Shown: in pieces, positions 44,559 through 53,387 of the stretch
Layout of the letters: the number at the start of each line of letters is the position of its first letter
Position numbering within the stretch: the stretch's first letter is position 1
Source: Streptomyces sp. NRRL WC-3605
GTDB lineage: Bacteria; Actinomycetota; Actinomycetes; Streptomycetales; Streptomycetaceae
DNA length: 64,000 nt
Reading direction: 5' to 3'
NCBI RefSeq assembly: GCF_001509795.1
Contig: NZ_LLZN01000045.1
Coordinates: 62,001 to 126,000 of the forward strand
Made by a program: the position numbers and the translations under genes
Notes under the pieces: model-generated
What the model was told of the DNA's origin: nothing
The model's input: only the letters and a program-made list of their open reading frames with translations
The model's database searches: none

Positions 44559-44600
44559 CGTGGGGCGGTCACCGTTCGGCTGAACGGTGACCGCCCCACG
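44559..44600. terminator. Strong bidirectional terminator
   Basis: A perfect 19-bp stem (44559-44577 with 44582-44600) closes a GGCT loop. It lies between the convergent TetR and murP genes, 57 bp and 25 bp from their ends. The arm core is GGGGCGGTCACCGTTC. Confidence 0.85.
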
Positions 44601-44624
44601 GTCGGTTCCTGTGGCTCCGGCGTG

Positions 44625-46178
44625 TCAGCGGGCCGGGACGCCGGCCGGTGCCGGTGCCTCTTCCTTGGCGGTGGCCGGGCTCGTGGCGGTCGCGGCGTCC
44701 GGTGCGGACGGTTCGGACGACGCGGGGGCCACGTTGAGTTCGGCGAGCATCGTCTTGGTGAAGCCGAAGTAGTACGTGGCGAGGAAGCCGCCGATGTAGC
44801 CGACGATCAGGCCGCCCGCGTACACGGCGACGGTCTGGCCGAGTCCGTGGTCGCCGTCGAGCAGCGGGAAGAGCGCCCAGCCCGACGGGCCGATCGCGGT
44901 GGAGCCGACGTCGGTGCCCAGCTGGTTGAAGAGCCCGACGAACGCGCCGCCGAGTGCACCTCCGGTGCAGGCGGTGATGAAGGGGCGGCCCAAGGGGAGG
45001 GAGACACCGTAGATCAGCGGCTCTCCGACGCCGAGGAAGCCCGGCCACAGCGCCGACTTGATGGTCCGGCGGATGGAGGTGTTGCGGTGGAGGCGGAAGT
45101 AGACGGCGATCGCGGCACCGACCTGGCCCGCGCCGGCCATGGCGAGGATGGGCAGCAGCACGGTGTAGCCCTGCTGCTCGATGAGGGTCGTGTGGATCGG
45201 GATGAGCGCCTGGTGCAGGCCGAGCATGACCAGCGGCAGGAACAGGCCGCCGAGGATCAGGCCGGCTCCGGCGCCGCCGTGCGAGAGCAGCCAGTTGGCG
45301 GCCTCACCGATCTTCGTGGAGACCTCACCGGCGAGGAACATCAGCCCGAAGAGGGTGACGAGGCCGGACACCAGCACGGTGATGGTGGGCGTGACGAGGA
45401 CGTCGATGGAGACGGGCACCCAGCGGCGGCACCACTTCTCGACCTGCACGGCGAGCCAGGCCGCACCGAGGGCGCCCAGGACACCGCCCTGGCCCGGGGA
45501 GAGGTGCTGGCCGAACGCCTCCACGTTGGCGACGCCCGCGTAGACGATGATCGCGGCGACGGCGCCGCCGAGGATCGGTGTGCCGCCGAACTCCTGCGCC
45601 GTGTTGTAGCCGACGAAGACGGCGATCAGCGCCATGAACCCGGAGGCCATCGCGGCCAGCGCGGGGGTGATGCCGGGCAGCCAGCCCAGGTTGACGAGCA
45701 GGCCGTTCAGGCCGGCGATGATGCCGCAGCCGATGAGGGCGGGGATCAGCGGCACGAAGATGTTCGCGATGCGCCGCAGCAGCAGCTTGAACGGGGTGGC
45801 GTTGCGGGCCTTGCGCTCCGCGCGCAGGGCGGCGCCCTGCGCGGCGAGCTCCTCGGCGGTCACGGCCTCGGGGGCCGGAGCGCCCGCGGGGGCCGCCGCC
45901 TCGGGAGCGGCGGCGCGCTCCTCCTCGACGAGGGTCTCGAACTCGGGGGTGACGCGGGCGACGGTGCCCGGGCCGAGCACGATCTGGTAGGTGTCGTCCT
46001 CGACGACACCCATCACCGAAGGCAGCGCCTTGAGCTGTTCCTCCTGCACGAGGGTCCGGTCGTGCAGGCCCAGCCTGAGCCGGGTCATGCAGTGGGCCAC
46101 CGACGCCACGTTCCCCGCGCCTCCGACGAGGGGCAGGATGGCGGCCGCGGTGTCGCGGTACTTGTTCTCGTTCGCCAT
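44625..46178 (-). CDS. murP: PTS EIIBC component, N-acetylmuramic acid type (MurP-like)
   Basis: A 517-residue PTS permease. An N-terminal EIIB domain has the phosphorylation site Cys30 in V-A-H-C-M-T-R-L-R, and after an Ala/Pro-rich linker comes an EIIC domain of about ten membrane helices with G-V-G-E-P-L-I-Y-G-V, the sugar-site signature. There is no EIIA domain, so it needs a separate EIIA-Glc-like protein, as MurP does. It should import MurNAc as MurNAc-6-phosphate. It sits 34 bp behind murQ on the same strand, which sets the substrate. Confidence 0.85.
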   Translation of the reverse strand: MANENKYRDTAAAILPLVGGAGNVASVAHCMTRLRLGLHDRTLVQEEQLKALPSVMGVVEDDTYQIVLGPGTVARVTPEFETLVEEERAAAPEAAAPAGAPAPEAVTAEELAAQGAALRAERKARNATPFKLLLRRIANIFVPLIPALIGCGIIAGLNGLLVNLGWLPGITPALAAMASGFMALIAVFVGYNTAQEFGGTPILGGAVAAIIVYAGVANVEAFGQHLSPGQGGVLGALGAAWLAVQVEKWCRRWVPVSIDVLVTPTITVLVSGLVTLFGLMFLAGEVSTKIGEAANWLLSHGGAGAGLILGGLFLPLVMLGLHQALIPIHTTLIEQQGYTVLLPILAMAGAGQVGAAIAVYFRLHRNTSIRRTIKSALWPGFLGVGEPLIYGVSLPLGRPFITACTGGALGGAFVGLFNQLGTDVGSTAIGPSGWALFPLLDGDHGLGQTVAVYAGGLIVGYIGGFLATYYFGFTKTMLAELNVAPASSEPSAPDAATATSPATAKEEAPAPAGVPAR

Positions 46179-46212
46179 GAGATCGGCCTTGCTGTGAGTA
46201 AGGGCTGGTGCG

Positions 46213-47154
46213 TCAGGCGGCTGCGGCTTCGAGAGCGCTGCGCAGATGTCCGTGGGCGGTGCGGAGAAGGCGCTCGGCGGTCGGCGCGTCGACGTCGCCG
46301 AGCAGGAGGAGGATCGCGTTCTTGACCTCGCCTCCGGTGGCGGCGAGCGCGGCGGAGACGGCCTCGTCTGAGGCGTCGGTCGCGAGGCCGACGATCCGGT
46401 GGGCGCGCGCCCGCAGCTTCTCGTTGGAGGCGCGCAGGTCGACCATCAGGTTCCCGTAGGTCTTGCCGAGCCTGATCATGGTGATGGTCGAGAACATGTT
46501 GAGCACCAGCTTCTGCGCGGTGCCCGCCTTGAGCCGGGTCGAGCCGGTCAGGATCTCCGGGCCGACGACGACCTCGATGCCGTGGTCGGCGGCCGCAGCG
46601 AGGGCGCTGCCGGCGTTGCAGGACAGTCCGACGGTGAGCGCGCCGAGGGAGCGGGCGTACCGGACGGCCTCGACGGCGTAGGGGGTGCGGCCGGAGGCGG
46701 AGATGCCGACCACGACGTCGTCGGCGCTCAGCTTCAGCGCGTCGAGGTCGAGGCGGGCTCCCTCCTCGGAGTCCTCGGCGCCTTCGACGGCGGTGACCAT
46801 GGCGGACGGGCCGCCCGCGATGAGGCCGACGACCTGGGAGGGGTCGGTGCTGAAGGTGGGCGGGCACTCGGAGGCGTCCAGCACACCGAGCCGCCCGGCG
46901 GTGCCCGCTCCGGCGTAGACGAGCCGTCCGCCCCGGGACATCCGCTCGGCCATGCCGTCGATCGCGGCGGCGATCTCGGGCAGCCGGGCGGCGACCGCCG
47001 CGCTGACGGTGGCGTCCTCGGCGTTCATGCGGCGGGCGATGTCCAGCGTGGTGCGGCGGTCGATGTCCGCCAGCTCGGGCCGGTACGCCTCCGTGGCCAG
47101 GGTGGCCAGCTGGTCACGCAGCACGGCGTTCCCGACGGCGTCTTGGGTGGACAT
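46213..47154 (-). CDS. murQ: N-acetylmuramic acid 6-phosphate etherase MurQ
   Basis: A 313-residue SIS-fold lyase. Family motifs are R-L-V-Y-A-G-A-G-T-A-G-R-L-G, D-A-S-E-C-P-P-T-F with the catalytic Glu, and the second SIS motif G-I-S-A-S-G-R-T-P-Y. It cleaves the lactyl ether of MurNAc-6-phosphate to give GlcNAc-6-phosphate and D-lactate. The length is normal. It is first in the murQ-murP operon, with two operator-like sites upstream. The D-lactate product points to the dehydrogenase gene next door. Confidence 0.93.
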   Translation of the reverse strand: MSTQDAVGNAVLRDQLATLATEAYRPELADIDRRTTLDIARRMNAEDATVSAAVAARLPEIAAAIDGMAERMSRGGRLVYAGAGTAGRLGVLDASECPPTFSTDPSQVVGLIAGGPSAMVTAVEGAEDSEEGARLDLDALKLSADDVVVGISASGRTPYAVEAVRYARSLGALTVGLSCNAGSALAAAADHGIEVVVGPEILTGSTRLKAGTAQKLVLNMFSTITMIRLGKTYGNLMVDLRASNEKLRARAHRIVGLATDASDEAVSAALAATGGEVKNAILLLLGDVDAPTAERLLRTAHGHLRSALEAAAA

Positions 47155-47272
47155 GGGCGTTCACGGCTCCTGTGGTTCGGGCGTTTCAGAGGGCTGGGGC
47201 GATGGGGGCGCAATTCCGTCATACGTGACGGAAGCCGGTTCGACTGGCCTGTGTGACACGAGAGACAGCGTC

Positions 47273-47318
47273 CGAAACTTTCTTTCACTATGCCTCGGTG
47301 CCATGAAACATATTTTCA
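47273..47318. promoter_or_regulatory. Twin RpiR/MurR-type operators upstream of murQ
   Basis: CGAAA-CTTTC-TTTCA (47273-47287) and TGAAA-CATAT-TTTCA (47304-47318) fit the pattern TGAAA-N5-TTTCA with one and zero mismatches and are 31 bp apart. An equal pair lies upstream of the D-lactate dehydrogenase-like gene. The pattern is typical of RpiR-family regulators, one of which is encoded at 52370-53293. Confidence 0.7.
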
Positions 47319-47375
47319 GACCACGGGTGCGTCAAGACCTCTGGCGCGATCACCGGGTCACGCTCCGCGCACGGC

Positions 47376-50252
47376 TCAGGCGGTGGCCTCGTCGAGGAGT
47401 TCGAGGATGTGCCGGTACGGCCGCCCCGTGGCGCGGGTCATCCCGATCTCGCAGGTCCGGTTGCAGGACGCGTAGGCGTCGTGGGAGCGGCTGTTGATCT
47501 CGGCGGCCTGGCGTGCCGTGGCCGCCTCGGTGACCTCGGGATGCAGCAGTCCCCGGTCCCCTGCGAAGGCGCAGCAGCCCCAGGAGTCGGGCACGGTGAC
47601 GTCCGGGCTCAGGACGGCCGCGACGGTCCGCAGGGCGTCGTCGGCCCCCAGATGGGTCGTCGAGCAGGTGGGGTGCAGAGCCATGGACGCCAGGGGCCGT
47701 ACGGCGGGGAGCGACGGCAGCAGCCGTTCGGCGGTGAAGGCGACGCTGTCCACGAACCGCAGGGCCGCGTAGCGGGCGCGGTCCTGCTCGGGCAGCGCGT
47801 CGGCGAGCCGTTCCAGCCCGTGCGTGCACGAGGACGCGTCGCAGACGACGGGCAGCCTGCCGTGGTCGGAGGCCGCCCACAGGGCGTCCAGCGTGCGCGC
47901 CGCCATGGTCCGGTGCCCGCGCGTGTACCCCTTGGACTGCCAGGGTGTGCCGCAGCACAGGCCACCGAGACCGTCCGGCACGGCGACGGGCACCCGCGCC
48001 CGTTCGCACAGCCGCAGGAACGCCCGCGCCGCTCCCCCGGCGCCGTCGCCGCCCTCCTCGGGGGCGAAGAGACTGCCGATGCACGCGGCGAAGAAGACAG
48101 CCTCCGCTCCGTCGGGATGCCGAGCCGCGGGCCGCGCGGGTCCGCTGCGCGGCATGTCACCGGTCCACGCGGGCACCAGCTCTCCGGCGCCGAGGCCGCG
48201 CAGCGCCTTGGTCGCCGCCCGGGTGAGGGGCGGCGGGACGGCGTGGGCCGCCTTCAGGGCCGTACGCACTCCCGTGACCGTGCCCTGCCAGTGCCGCGCG
48301 ACCTGGTCGGCGACGCCCTGGGCCGTGCGGCCGTGCCCGTCGGCGCGCAGCCGTTTCATGACCTCGCCGGTGTCGATGTGGACGGGGCAGGCGGTCACAC
48401 AGAGGCTGTCGACGGCGCAACTGGAGACGGCGGCGTAGCCGTAGTCGTCCTCCAGGGCACGCTTGCGGGCGTCGTCGCCCGCCGCGTCGGCCACGGCGAT
48501 CTCGCGCAGCAGGGCGATGCGCTGGCGCGGGGTCGTGGTGGCGTCGGCCGTGGGGCAGACGGGTTCGCAGTAGCCGCACTCGACGCACGCGTCGACGGCC
48601 GGGTCGACCTGCGGGACGCTCTTCAGGTTGCCGAGGTGCGCTCGAGGATCGTCGTCGAGCAGGACGCCGGGGCTCAGCATCCGGTGCGGGTCGCACAGCC
48701 GCTTGAGCTCGCGCATCACCTCGTGCAGCTCGTCGCCGTACTGGCGGCGGACGAACGGTGCCATGGCGCGCCCGGTGCCGTGCTCGGCCTTGAGCGTGCC
48801 GCCGGCCCCGAGGACGAGGTCGACCATGTCGTCGGTGAAGCGGGCGTAGCGCTCCAGCTCCCCGTCGGAGTCGAACTCCTGGGTGAGCATGAAGTGCAGG
48901 TTGCCGTCCCGGGCGTGCCCGAAGATCACCGCGTCGTCGTAGCCGTGCCGGGCGAACAGGTCGATCAACCCCTCGCCGGTGGCGGTGAGGTGGTCCATCG
49001 GCACGGCCACGTCCTCCAGCAGGGCCGTCGTGCCTGGGCGGCGCGCCCCGGCGACCGCGGTGTAGAGGCCCTTGCGCAGCCGCCACAGCCGGTTCCGCTC
49101 CCCCGCGTCCCGGGTGAGCGCGGCGGGGGTGAGCGTGGGCAGCAGCCGCAGCGCGGGCTGCGCGGCGGCGACGGTGTGCTCCAGCCCCTCGGCCTCGTCC
49201 TCCGCGAACTCGACGAGCAGCGCGGCGTGCCCGGTCACGGTGAGCCCGCGCAGGGCCTCCACCGGGTCGCCGGACCGCTGCGCCACCCGCAGGGAGGCCG
49301 CGTCGAGGAGTTCCACGGTGCGGGCGCCCGCGGCGAGCAGGACGGGCAGGCAGTCGGTCGCCTCGGCGAGGCCCGGCAGGACGAGCAGGCCCGTGGCGGT
49401 GTGCGGCAGGAGCGGGACCGTACGGAAGACGGCCTCGGCGACGAACCCCAGCGTGCCCTCGCTGCCGACCATGAGCCGGGCCAGCATGTCGGCCGGGGTG
49501 TCGTGGTCGAGGAAGGAGTTCAGCCCGTAACCCATGGTGTTCTTCATGGCGAAGAGCCGTTCCACCGTGGCGCGCGAGGCGGCCGAGCCACGCACACGGT
49601 CCCGCAGCCGCAGCAGCCCCGCGTGCAGGTCGGGCTCGCGCGCCCGCAGTGCCGCGTCGGCGTCGGCGTCCGCCGTGTCGACGACGGTCCCGGACGGCAG
49701 GACGAACCGCAGGGACTCGATGGTGCGGTAGGCGTTGTCCCGGGTGCCGCAGTTCATGCCACTGGAGTTGTTGGCCACCAGGCCGCCGATCGTGCAGGCG
49801 CTCTCGCTGGCCGGGTCCGGGCCGAGCCGCCTGCCGTGACGGGCGAGCCGGGCGTTGGCCTGGCGGACGGTCAGTCCGGGCTGGAGCCGGATGCGGCGCC
49901 CGTCGTCCAGGATCTCCGCGTCGCGCCAGTGCGTACGGACGTCGATCTGGACGCCGTCGCCGCCGGCCTGACCGGCGAGGCTGGTGCCGCCCGAGCGCAG
50001 GGTCACCGGCACGCCCGCCTCGCGGGCCCCGGCCATCAGCGCGCCCACCTCGTCCGCCGAGGCCGCGCGTACCACCGCACGGGGGGTGAACAGGTAGGGG
50101 GAGGCGTCGTGGGCCGCCGCGATCCGGCGGGGCAGCGCGGTCGTGACACGGGCCGGGTCGGCCACGCACGAGGCGAGGAAGCGGGCCAGCCGCTCGTCCG
50201 AGGGGGGCGGTGTCGCGGCGGCGGACGGGACGGAGGCGGTGGGGTGGCTCAT
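47376..50252 (-). CDS. FAD-binding and 4Fe-4S D-lactate dehydrogenase-like protein
   Basis: A 958-residue fusion. The N-terminal half is an FAD-linked oxidase of the vanillyl-alcohol-oxidase fold (T-L-R-S-G-G-T-S-L-A-G-Q, N-N-S-S-G-M-N-C-G-T, M-V-G-S-E-G-T-L-G, and H-A-R-D-G-N-L-H). A ferredoxin-like part follows with C-x-x-C-G-Y-C-x-x-V-C-P and C-V-T-A-C-P, then a GlcF/CCG-type domain (C-C-G-T-P-W, C-C-A-F-A-G). This layout matches membrane-linked D-lactate or glycolate dehydrogenases. Given murQ beside it and shared operators, D-lactate from MurNAc is the likely substrate. The ATG at 50252 has GAGGAG upstream. Confidence 0.82.
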   Translation of the reverse strand: MSHPTASVPSAAATPPPSDERLARFLASCVADPARVTTALPRRIAAAHDASPYLFTPRAVVRAASADEVGALMAGAREAGVPVTLRSGGTSLAGQAGGDGVQIDVRTHWRDAEILDDGRRIRLQPGLTVRQANARLARHGRRLGPDPASESACTIGGLVANNSSGMNCGTRDNAYRTIESLRFVLPSGTVVDTADADADAALRAREPDLHAGLLRLRDRVRGSAASRATVERLFAMKNTMGYGLNSFLDHDTPADMLARLMVGSEGTLGFVAEAVFRTVPLLPHTATGLLVLPGLAEATDCLPVLLAAGARTVELLDAASLRVAQRSGDPVEALRGLTVTGHAALLVEFAEDEAEGLEHTVAAAQPALRLLPTLTPAALTRDAGERNRLWRLRKGLYTAVAGARRPGTTALLEDVAVPMDHLTATGEGLIDLFARHGYDDAVIFGHARDGNLHFMLTQEFDSDGELERYARFTDDMVDLVLGAGGTLKAEHGTGRAMAPFVRRQYGDELHEVMRELKRLCDPHRMLSPGVLLDDDPRAHLGNLKSVPQVDPAVDACVECGYCEPVCPTADATTTPRQRIALLREIAVADAAGDDARKRALEDDYGYAAVSSCAVDSLCVTACPVHIDTGEVMKRLRADGHGRTAQGVADQVARHWQGTVTGVRTALKAAHAVPPPLTRAATKALRGLGAGELVPAWTGDMPRSGPARPAARHPDGAEAVFFAACIGSLFAPEEGGDGAGGAARAFLRLCERARVPVAVPDGLGGLCCGTPWQSKGYTRGHRTMAARTLDALWAASDHGRLPVVCDASSCTHGLERLADALPEQDRARYAALRFVDSVAFTAERLLPSLPAVRPLASMALHPTCSTTHLGADDALRTVAAVLSPDVTVPDSWGCCAFAGDRGLLHPEVTEAATARQAAEINSRSHDAYASCNRTCEIGMTRATGRPYRHILELLDEATA

Positions 50253-50333
50253 GGCTCCTCGGCGGCGCGGCCGGTCGGCGGGTCGCGCGGGACGACGGTG
50301 GGTCACGGGAGTATCAGGAGCGGACGCACCGGA

Positions 50334-50378
50334 TGTCAATAACTTTCAAGCGGATGCGTGCGATGAAAATTAGTTACA
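50334..50378. promoter_or_regulatory. Twin RpiR/MurR-type operators upstream of the D-lactate dehydrogenase-like gene
   Basis: TGTCA-ATAAC-TTTCA (50334-50348) and TGAAA-ATTAG-TTACA (50364-50378) fit TGAAA-N5-TTTCA with two and one mismatches. They are 30 bp apart, almost the same spacing as the pair upstream of murQ. Confidence 0.6.
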
Positions 50379-50408
50379 TGGAGTGGGTCTGCTGAGCGAC
50401 CCGGGCGA

Positions 50409-50435
50409 CCTCACATCCGTCCGGCCTGCGTCGTC
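50409..50435 (+). promoter_or_regulatory. Predicted ECF41-type promoter
   Basis: CCTCACA (50409-50415), a 16-bp spacer and CGTC (50432-50435) fit the published ECF41 consensus TGTCACA-N16-CGTC in 9 of 11 positions with the exact spacing. It lies 45 bp before the SDR gene that precedes the ECF41 sigma factor gene, the usual target of such sigma factors. Confidence 0.55.
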
Positions 50436-50480
50436 ATGTCGGTGAGGGCGGCGACCGGCGCCCCGGAACGGAGAGCGGAC

Positions 50481-51215
50481 ATGAAGGTTTTCATCGCTGG
50501 TGGGCGCGGCCGCGTGGGGTCCCGCCTCGCCGACACCCTGGAGGCCAAGGGCATCGAGGCGGTCCCGGGAGGGCTGGAGGACGGGATCGACGTGCTCTCG
50601 GGCAAGGGGCTCGCGGAGGCCCTCGTGGGAGTCGACACCATCGTGAACGTCCTCAACACGCCCCGTTTCGACGCGGAGGGGGCGATCTCGTTCTTCGAGG
50701 GAGCGATCGACACCCTCACGGCGGAGGGCGAGCGGGCCGGCGTACGCCATCACATCGTGCTGTCCATCGTCGGCGTCGGGGAGGGCGACGCGTCCGAGAT
50801 CGGGTACTACCTGGGCAAGGTGGCCCAGGAGAAGGCCGTGCGATCCGCTTCGATCCCCGCCACCATCATTCGGGCCACGCAGTTCCAGAGCTACATCCCC
50901 GTCCTCATCGACCAGCACACCGTGGACGGAAAGGTCCACGCTCCGAGGTCCTACATCCAGCCCGTCGAGCTGGACGAGGTCGTCGATCTGCTCGCCGAGG
51001 CCGTCACCACGCTGGAGCCGGGAAGCGAGATCGAGATCGCAGGGCCCGACCGCTTCTTCCACGACGACCTCTTCCGCGCCACTCTGGCGCATCGCGGAGA
51101 CCGTCGTGAGGTGGTGACCGTGGAGGGACAGGGGCCCATCGAGGCCATGGTTCCGCGCGGCGCGCACCGGACCGGCATCGTGCGATACCCGATTCCAGGG
51201 ATCCCCACCGTCTGA
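50481..51215 (+). CDS. NAD(P)H-binding SDR/NmrA-like protein (ECF41 partner)
   Basis: A 244-residue atypical short-chain dehydrogenase starting M-K-V-F-I-A-G-G-R-G-R-V-G, a Rossmann nucleotide-binding loop. It contains R-A-T-Q-F, as NmrA-like proteins do. ECF41 sigma factors are usually encoded beside a carboxymuconolactone decarboxylase, oxidoreductase or epimerase; this protein fills that place. Its substrate is unknown. GGAGAG precedes the ATG. Confidence 0.83.
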   Translation: MKVFIAGGRGRVGSRLADTLEAKGIEAVPGGLEDGIDVLSGKGLAEALVGVDTIVNVLNTPRFDAEGAISFFEGAIDTLTAEGERAGVRHHIVLSIVGVGEGDASEIGYYLGKVAQEKAVRSASIPATIIRATQFQSYIPVLIDQHTVDGKVHAPRSYIQPVELDEVVDLLAEAVTTLEPGSEIEIAGPDRFFHDDLFRATLAHRGDRREVVTVEGQGPIEAMVPRGAHRTGIVRYPIPGIPTV

Positions 51216-51297
51216 ATGCGATGATGAAGAGTGGCGCGCAACGCTGACCGCCGTCGAACAGTTCAGGCATGTGCGCTCCCATGGGAAAGGGTGTCCC

Positions 51298-52329
51298 GTG
51301 CCGGAAGATGTTTCCGCGGAATCAGCGGATTTCGAAAAGGCCGAGCGTGAGGATCCACGGGCTCTCGATGCGGTCATGGCGGAGCGCCATCGTCTGCTGT
51401 CGCTGGCCTTTCGCATGACGGGCACCCTGGCCGACGCCGAGGATGTCGTGCAGGAGACATACGTCAGGTGGTACCGCCTCGAGCCGGACGAACGCGACGC
51501 GATCGCCACGCCCGCGGCATGGCTGACTCGTGTGGCGAGCCGCATCTGTCTCGACCTGCTGGGTTCCGCGCGCGCACGGCGGGAGACGTACGTCGGGCAA
51601 TGGCTGCCGGAACCTGTCCCGGCCGACCTCTTCGCCGGCACGGCGAAGGCGCCGCTGAACTCCGGTCCTCCCGCTGCCGATCCGCTGGAACGCGTCACCC
51701 TCGACGACACCGTCAGCATGGCACTGCTGACGGTCCTCGAGGCCATGACGCCGGCAGAGCGAGTGACGTTCGTGCTCCACGACGTGTTCGGGGTCCCGTT
51801 CGACGAGATCGCTCGTGTCGTCGGCCGTTCGGCCGCAGCCACGCGGCAGTTGGCGACGTCCGCACGGCGGCACGTTCGGCGGGGCAGACGCGCACAGGTT
51901 TCTCCGCGCCACCATGATGAGGTCGTTCGGGCATTCCGTGACGCGACGGTCGGAGGGGACATCGAGGGCCTGCTCCGCCTGCTGGCTCCGGACGTCGAGC
52001 TTCGAGTCGACGGCGGCGGTTTCGTCAATGCCGCGCCTCGGGTCATCCGCGGGTCGGATCATGTGGCCCGGTGGTTCATGGGCGTGATGCGCAAGCAGCC
52101 CGCGCTCCGTCTGGAGCGACGCGATACAGCTGACGGACTCGGGTTCATTCTCCGAAATGAGGAACACCGATACGGAATTGCCACCTTCGACGTCAGTGAC
52201 GACGGCGTCACGAACGTGTGGCTGATGGTGAATCCCATGAAACTGACGAATTGGTCATCGCCCGAGCCACATTCCGTCACGCATGATTCTCCGTCGGCAC
52301 GCGCGGGCCGGGATCGTCCAGATGGATGA
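51298..52329 (+). CDS. ECF41-group sigma factor with SnoaL-like C-terminal extension
   Basis: A 343-residue ECF sigma factor. Region 2 holds A-E-D-V-V-Q-E-T-Y, region 4 holds F-D-E-I-A-R-V-V-G-R-S-A-A-A-T-R, and about 120 residues of SnoaL-like fold follow. All three ECF41 marks are seen: W-L-P-E-P in the linker, D-G-G-G in the extension, and N-P-M-K-L (for N-P-D-K-L) near the end. In this group the extension, not a separate anti-sigma factor, controls activity. GTG 51298 is preferred for its AAAGGG site; GTG 51271 is an alternative. Confidence 0.87.
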   Translation: MPEDVSAESADFEKAEREDPRALDAVMAERHRLLSLAFRMTGTLADAEDVVQETYVRWYRLEPDERDAIATPAAWLTRVASRICLDLLGSARARRETYVGQWLPEPVPADLFAGTAKAPLNSGPPAADPLERVTLDDTVSMALLTVLEAMTPAERVTFVLHDVFGVPFDEIARVVGRSAAATRQLATSARRHVRRGRRAQVSPRHHDEVVRAFRDATVGGDIEGLLRLLAPDVELRVDGGGFVNAAPRVIRGSDHVARWFMGVMRKQPALRLERRDTADGLGFILRNEEHRYGIATFDVSDDGVTNVWLMVNPMKLTNWSSPEPHSVTHDSPSARAGRDRPDG

Positions 52330-52369
52330 TCGAGCCGGTTGAGCCGATCTCCGAGGTGGCGGCCCGCTG

Positions 52370-53293
52370 TTACGGGTGGCGCTTCCGGCGGCGTTGCACG
52401 GCCGTGTACGTCTCCTGGAGCGCCTCCGCCGCGGCATCGTAGGAGCGCTGGGCCACGGCGACGAACAGGCAGTCGATCAGGGCGAGTTGGGCGATACGGC
52501 TGACCGTGGCGCCGGAGCGGAACGGGGTTTCGCGCGCGGATGTGGTGAGGACGAGGTCGGCCGCCTCCGCCAGGGCCGACTGCGGGAAGTTGGTGAGGGC
52601 GACGGTGGTGGCGCCCCGGGCGGCGGCCACGGTCAGGGGTTCGACGGTGTCCTCCGTCTCACCGGAGTGGGAGATGCCGATCGCCACGTCGCCGGGGCCC
52701 AGCAGGGCGGTCGCCGTCAGGGCGGCGTGCACGTCCGTCCACACGAACGCGATGTGCCCGATGCGATGCAGCTTCTGGTGCAGGTCCTGGCCGACGAAAG
52801 CGCTGGCGCCGACTCCGAAGATGTCGATGCGCCGGGCCTCGGTGATGGCGTCGACGGCACGGCCGAGGACCGCCGGGTCCACGCTGCGGGCGGTCTCGTC
52901 GAGTGCGCGGACCTCGTTGTAGATGATCTTCTTGACGATCTGTTCCAGGCTGTCGGTCGGGTCGATGTCGGTGCCGAGCACCGACCGCTCCCCGCCCACG
53001 GCCCGCTCGTGCGCGACCGCGGCGGCCAGCGCGAGCCGCAGCTGGGGGTAGCTGCCGAAGCCGAGGGTCCGGCAGAACCGCAGCACGGTGGCGGGCGACG
53101 TGGCGGCCTGTTCGGCGAGCGCCCCGATGGAGAGTTCCGAGCTGCCGGCCGGGTCCGCGATCACGGCGTCCGCGACCCGCCGCAGGGAAGGGGGCAGGGT
53201 GGGCCTGCCCGCGCGGATACGGGTGACGGCGTCGGCTCCGCTCCCACCGGAGGGGGTGCGCTCCGGCGTCGAGGGCTCGTCCCGGCGGCTCAT
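52370..53293 (-). CDS. RpiR/MurR-family transcriptional regulator
   Basis: A 307-residue regulator. The N-terminal RpiR helix-turn-helix (I-G-A-L-A-E-Q-A-A-T-S-P-A-T-V-L-R-F-C-R) is followed by a SIS sugar-phosphate-binding domain (F-G-V-G-A-S-A-F-V and G-I-S-H-S-G-E-T-E-D-T). SIS-type MurR proteins sense MurNAc-6-phosphate. The ATG at 53293 has GGAGGAGG upstream. It is close to murPQ and to the paired operators there, so control of MurNAc use is the natural inference. No copy of the motif was seen in its own promoter. Confidence 0.86.
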   Translation of the reverse strand: MSRRDEPSTPERTPSGGSGADAVTRIRAGRPTLPPSLRRVADAVIADPAGSSELSIGALAEQAATSPATVLRFCRTLGFGSYPQLRLALAAAVAHERAVGGERSVLGTDIDPTDSLEQIVKKIIYNEVRALDETARSVDPAVLGRAVDAITEARRIDIFGVGASAFVGQDLHQKLHRIGHIAFVWTDVHAALTATALLGPGDVAIGISHSGETEDTVEPLTVAAARGATTVALTNFPQSALAEAADLVLTTSARETPFRSGATVSRIAQLALIDCLFVAVAQRSYDAAAEALQETYTAVQRRRKRHP

Positions 53294-53387
53294 CTGCTTC
53301 CTCCTCCACCGGACCACGGGCGCTTGCACACCGCGACTGGCAGTTAATCACAACGCCGGCGAGCGCCCACCTCGGTCCATGACCTGG

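Noticed and set aside
47409-50342. 977-codon frame on the plus strand opposite the FAD/Fe-S dehydrogenase
   Set aside because: It mirrors the dehydrogenase gene, which has clear FAD and Fe-S motifs. The antisense product is low-complexity.
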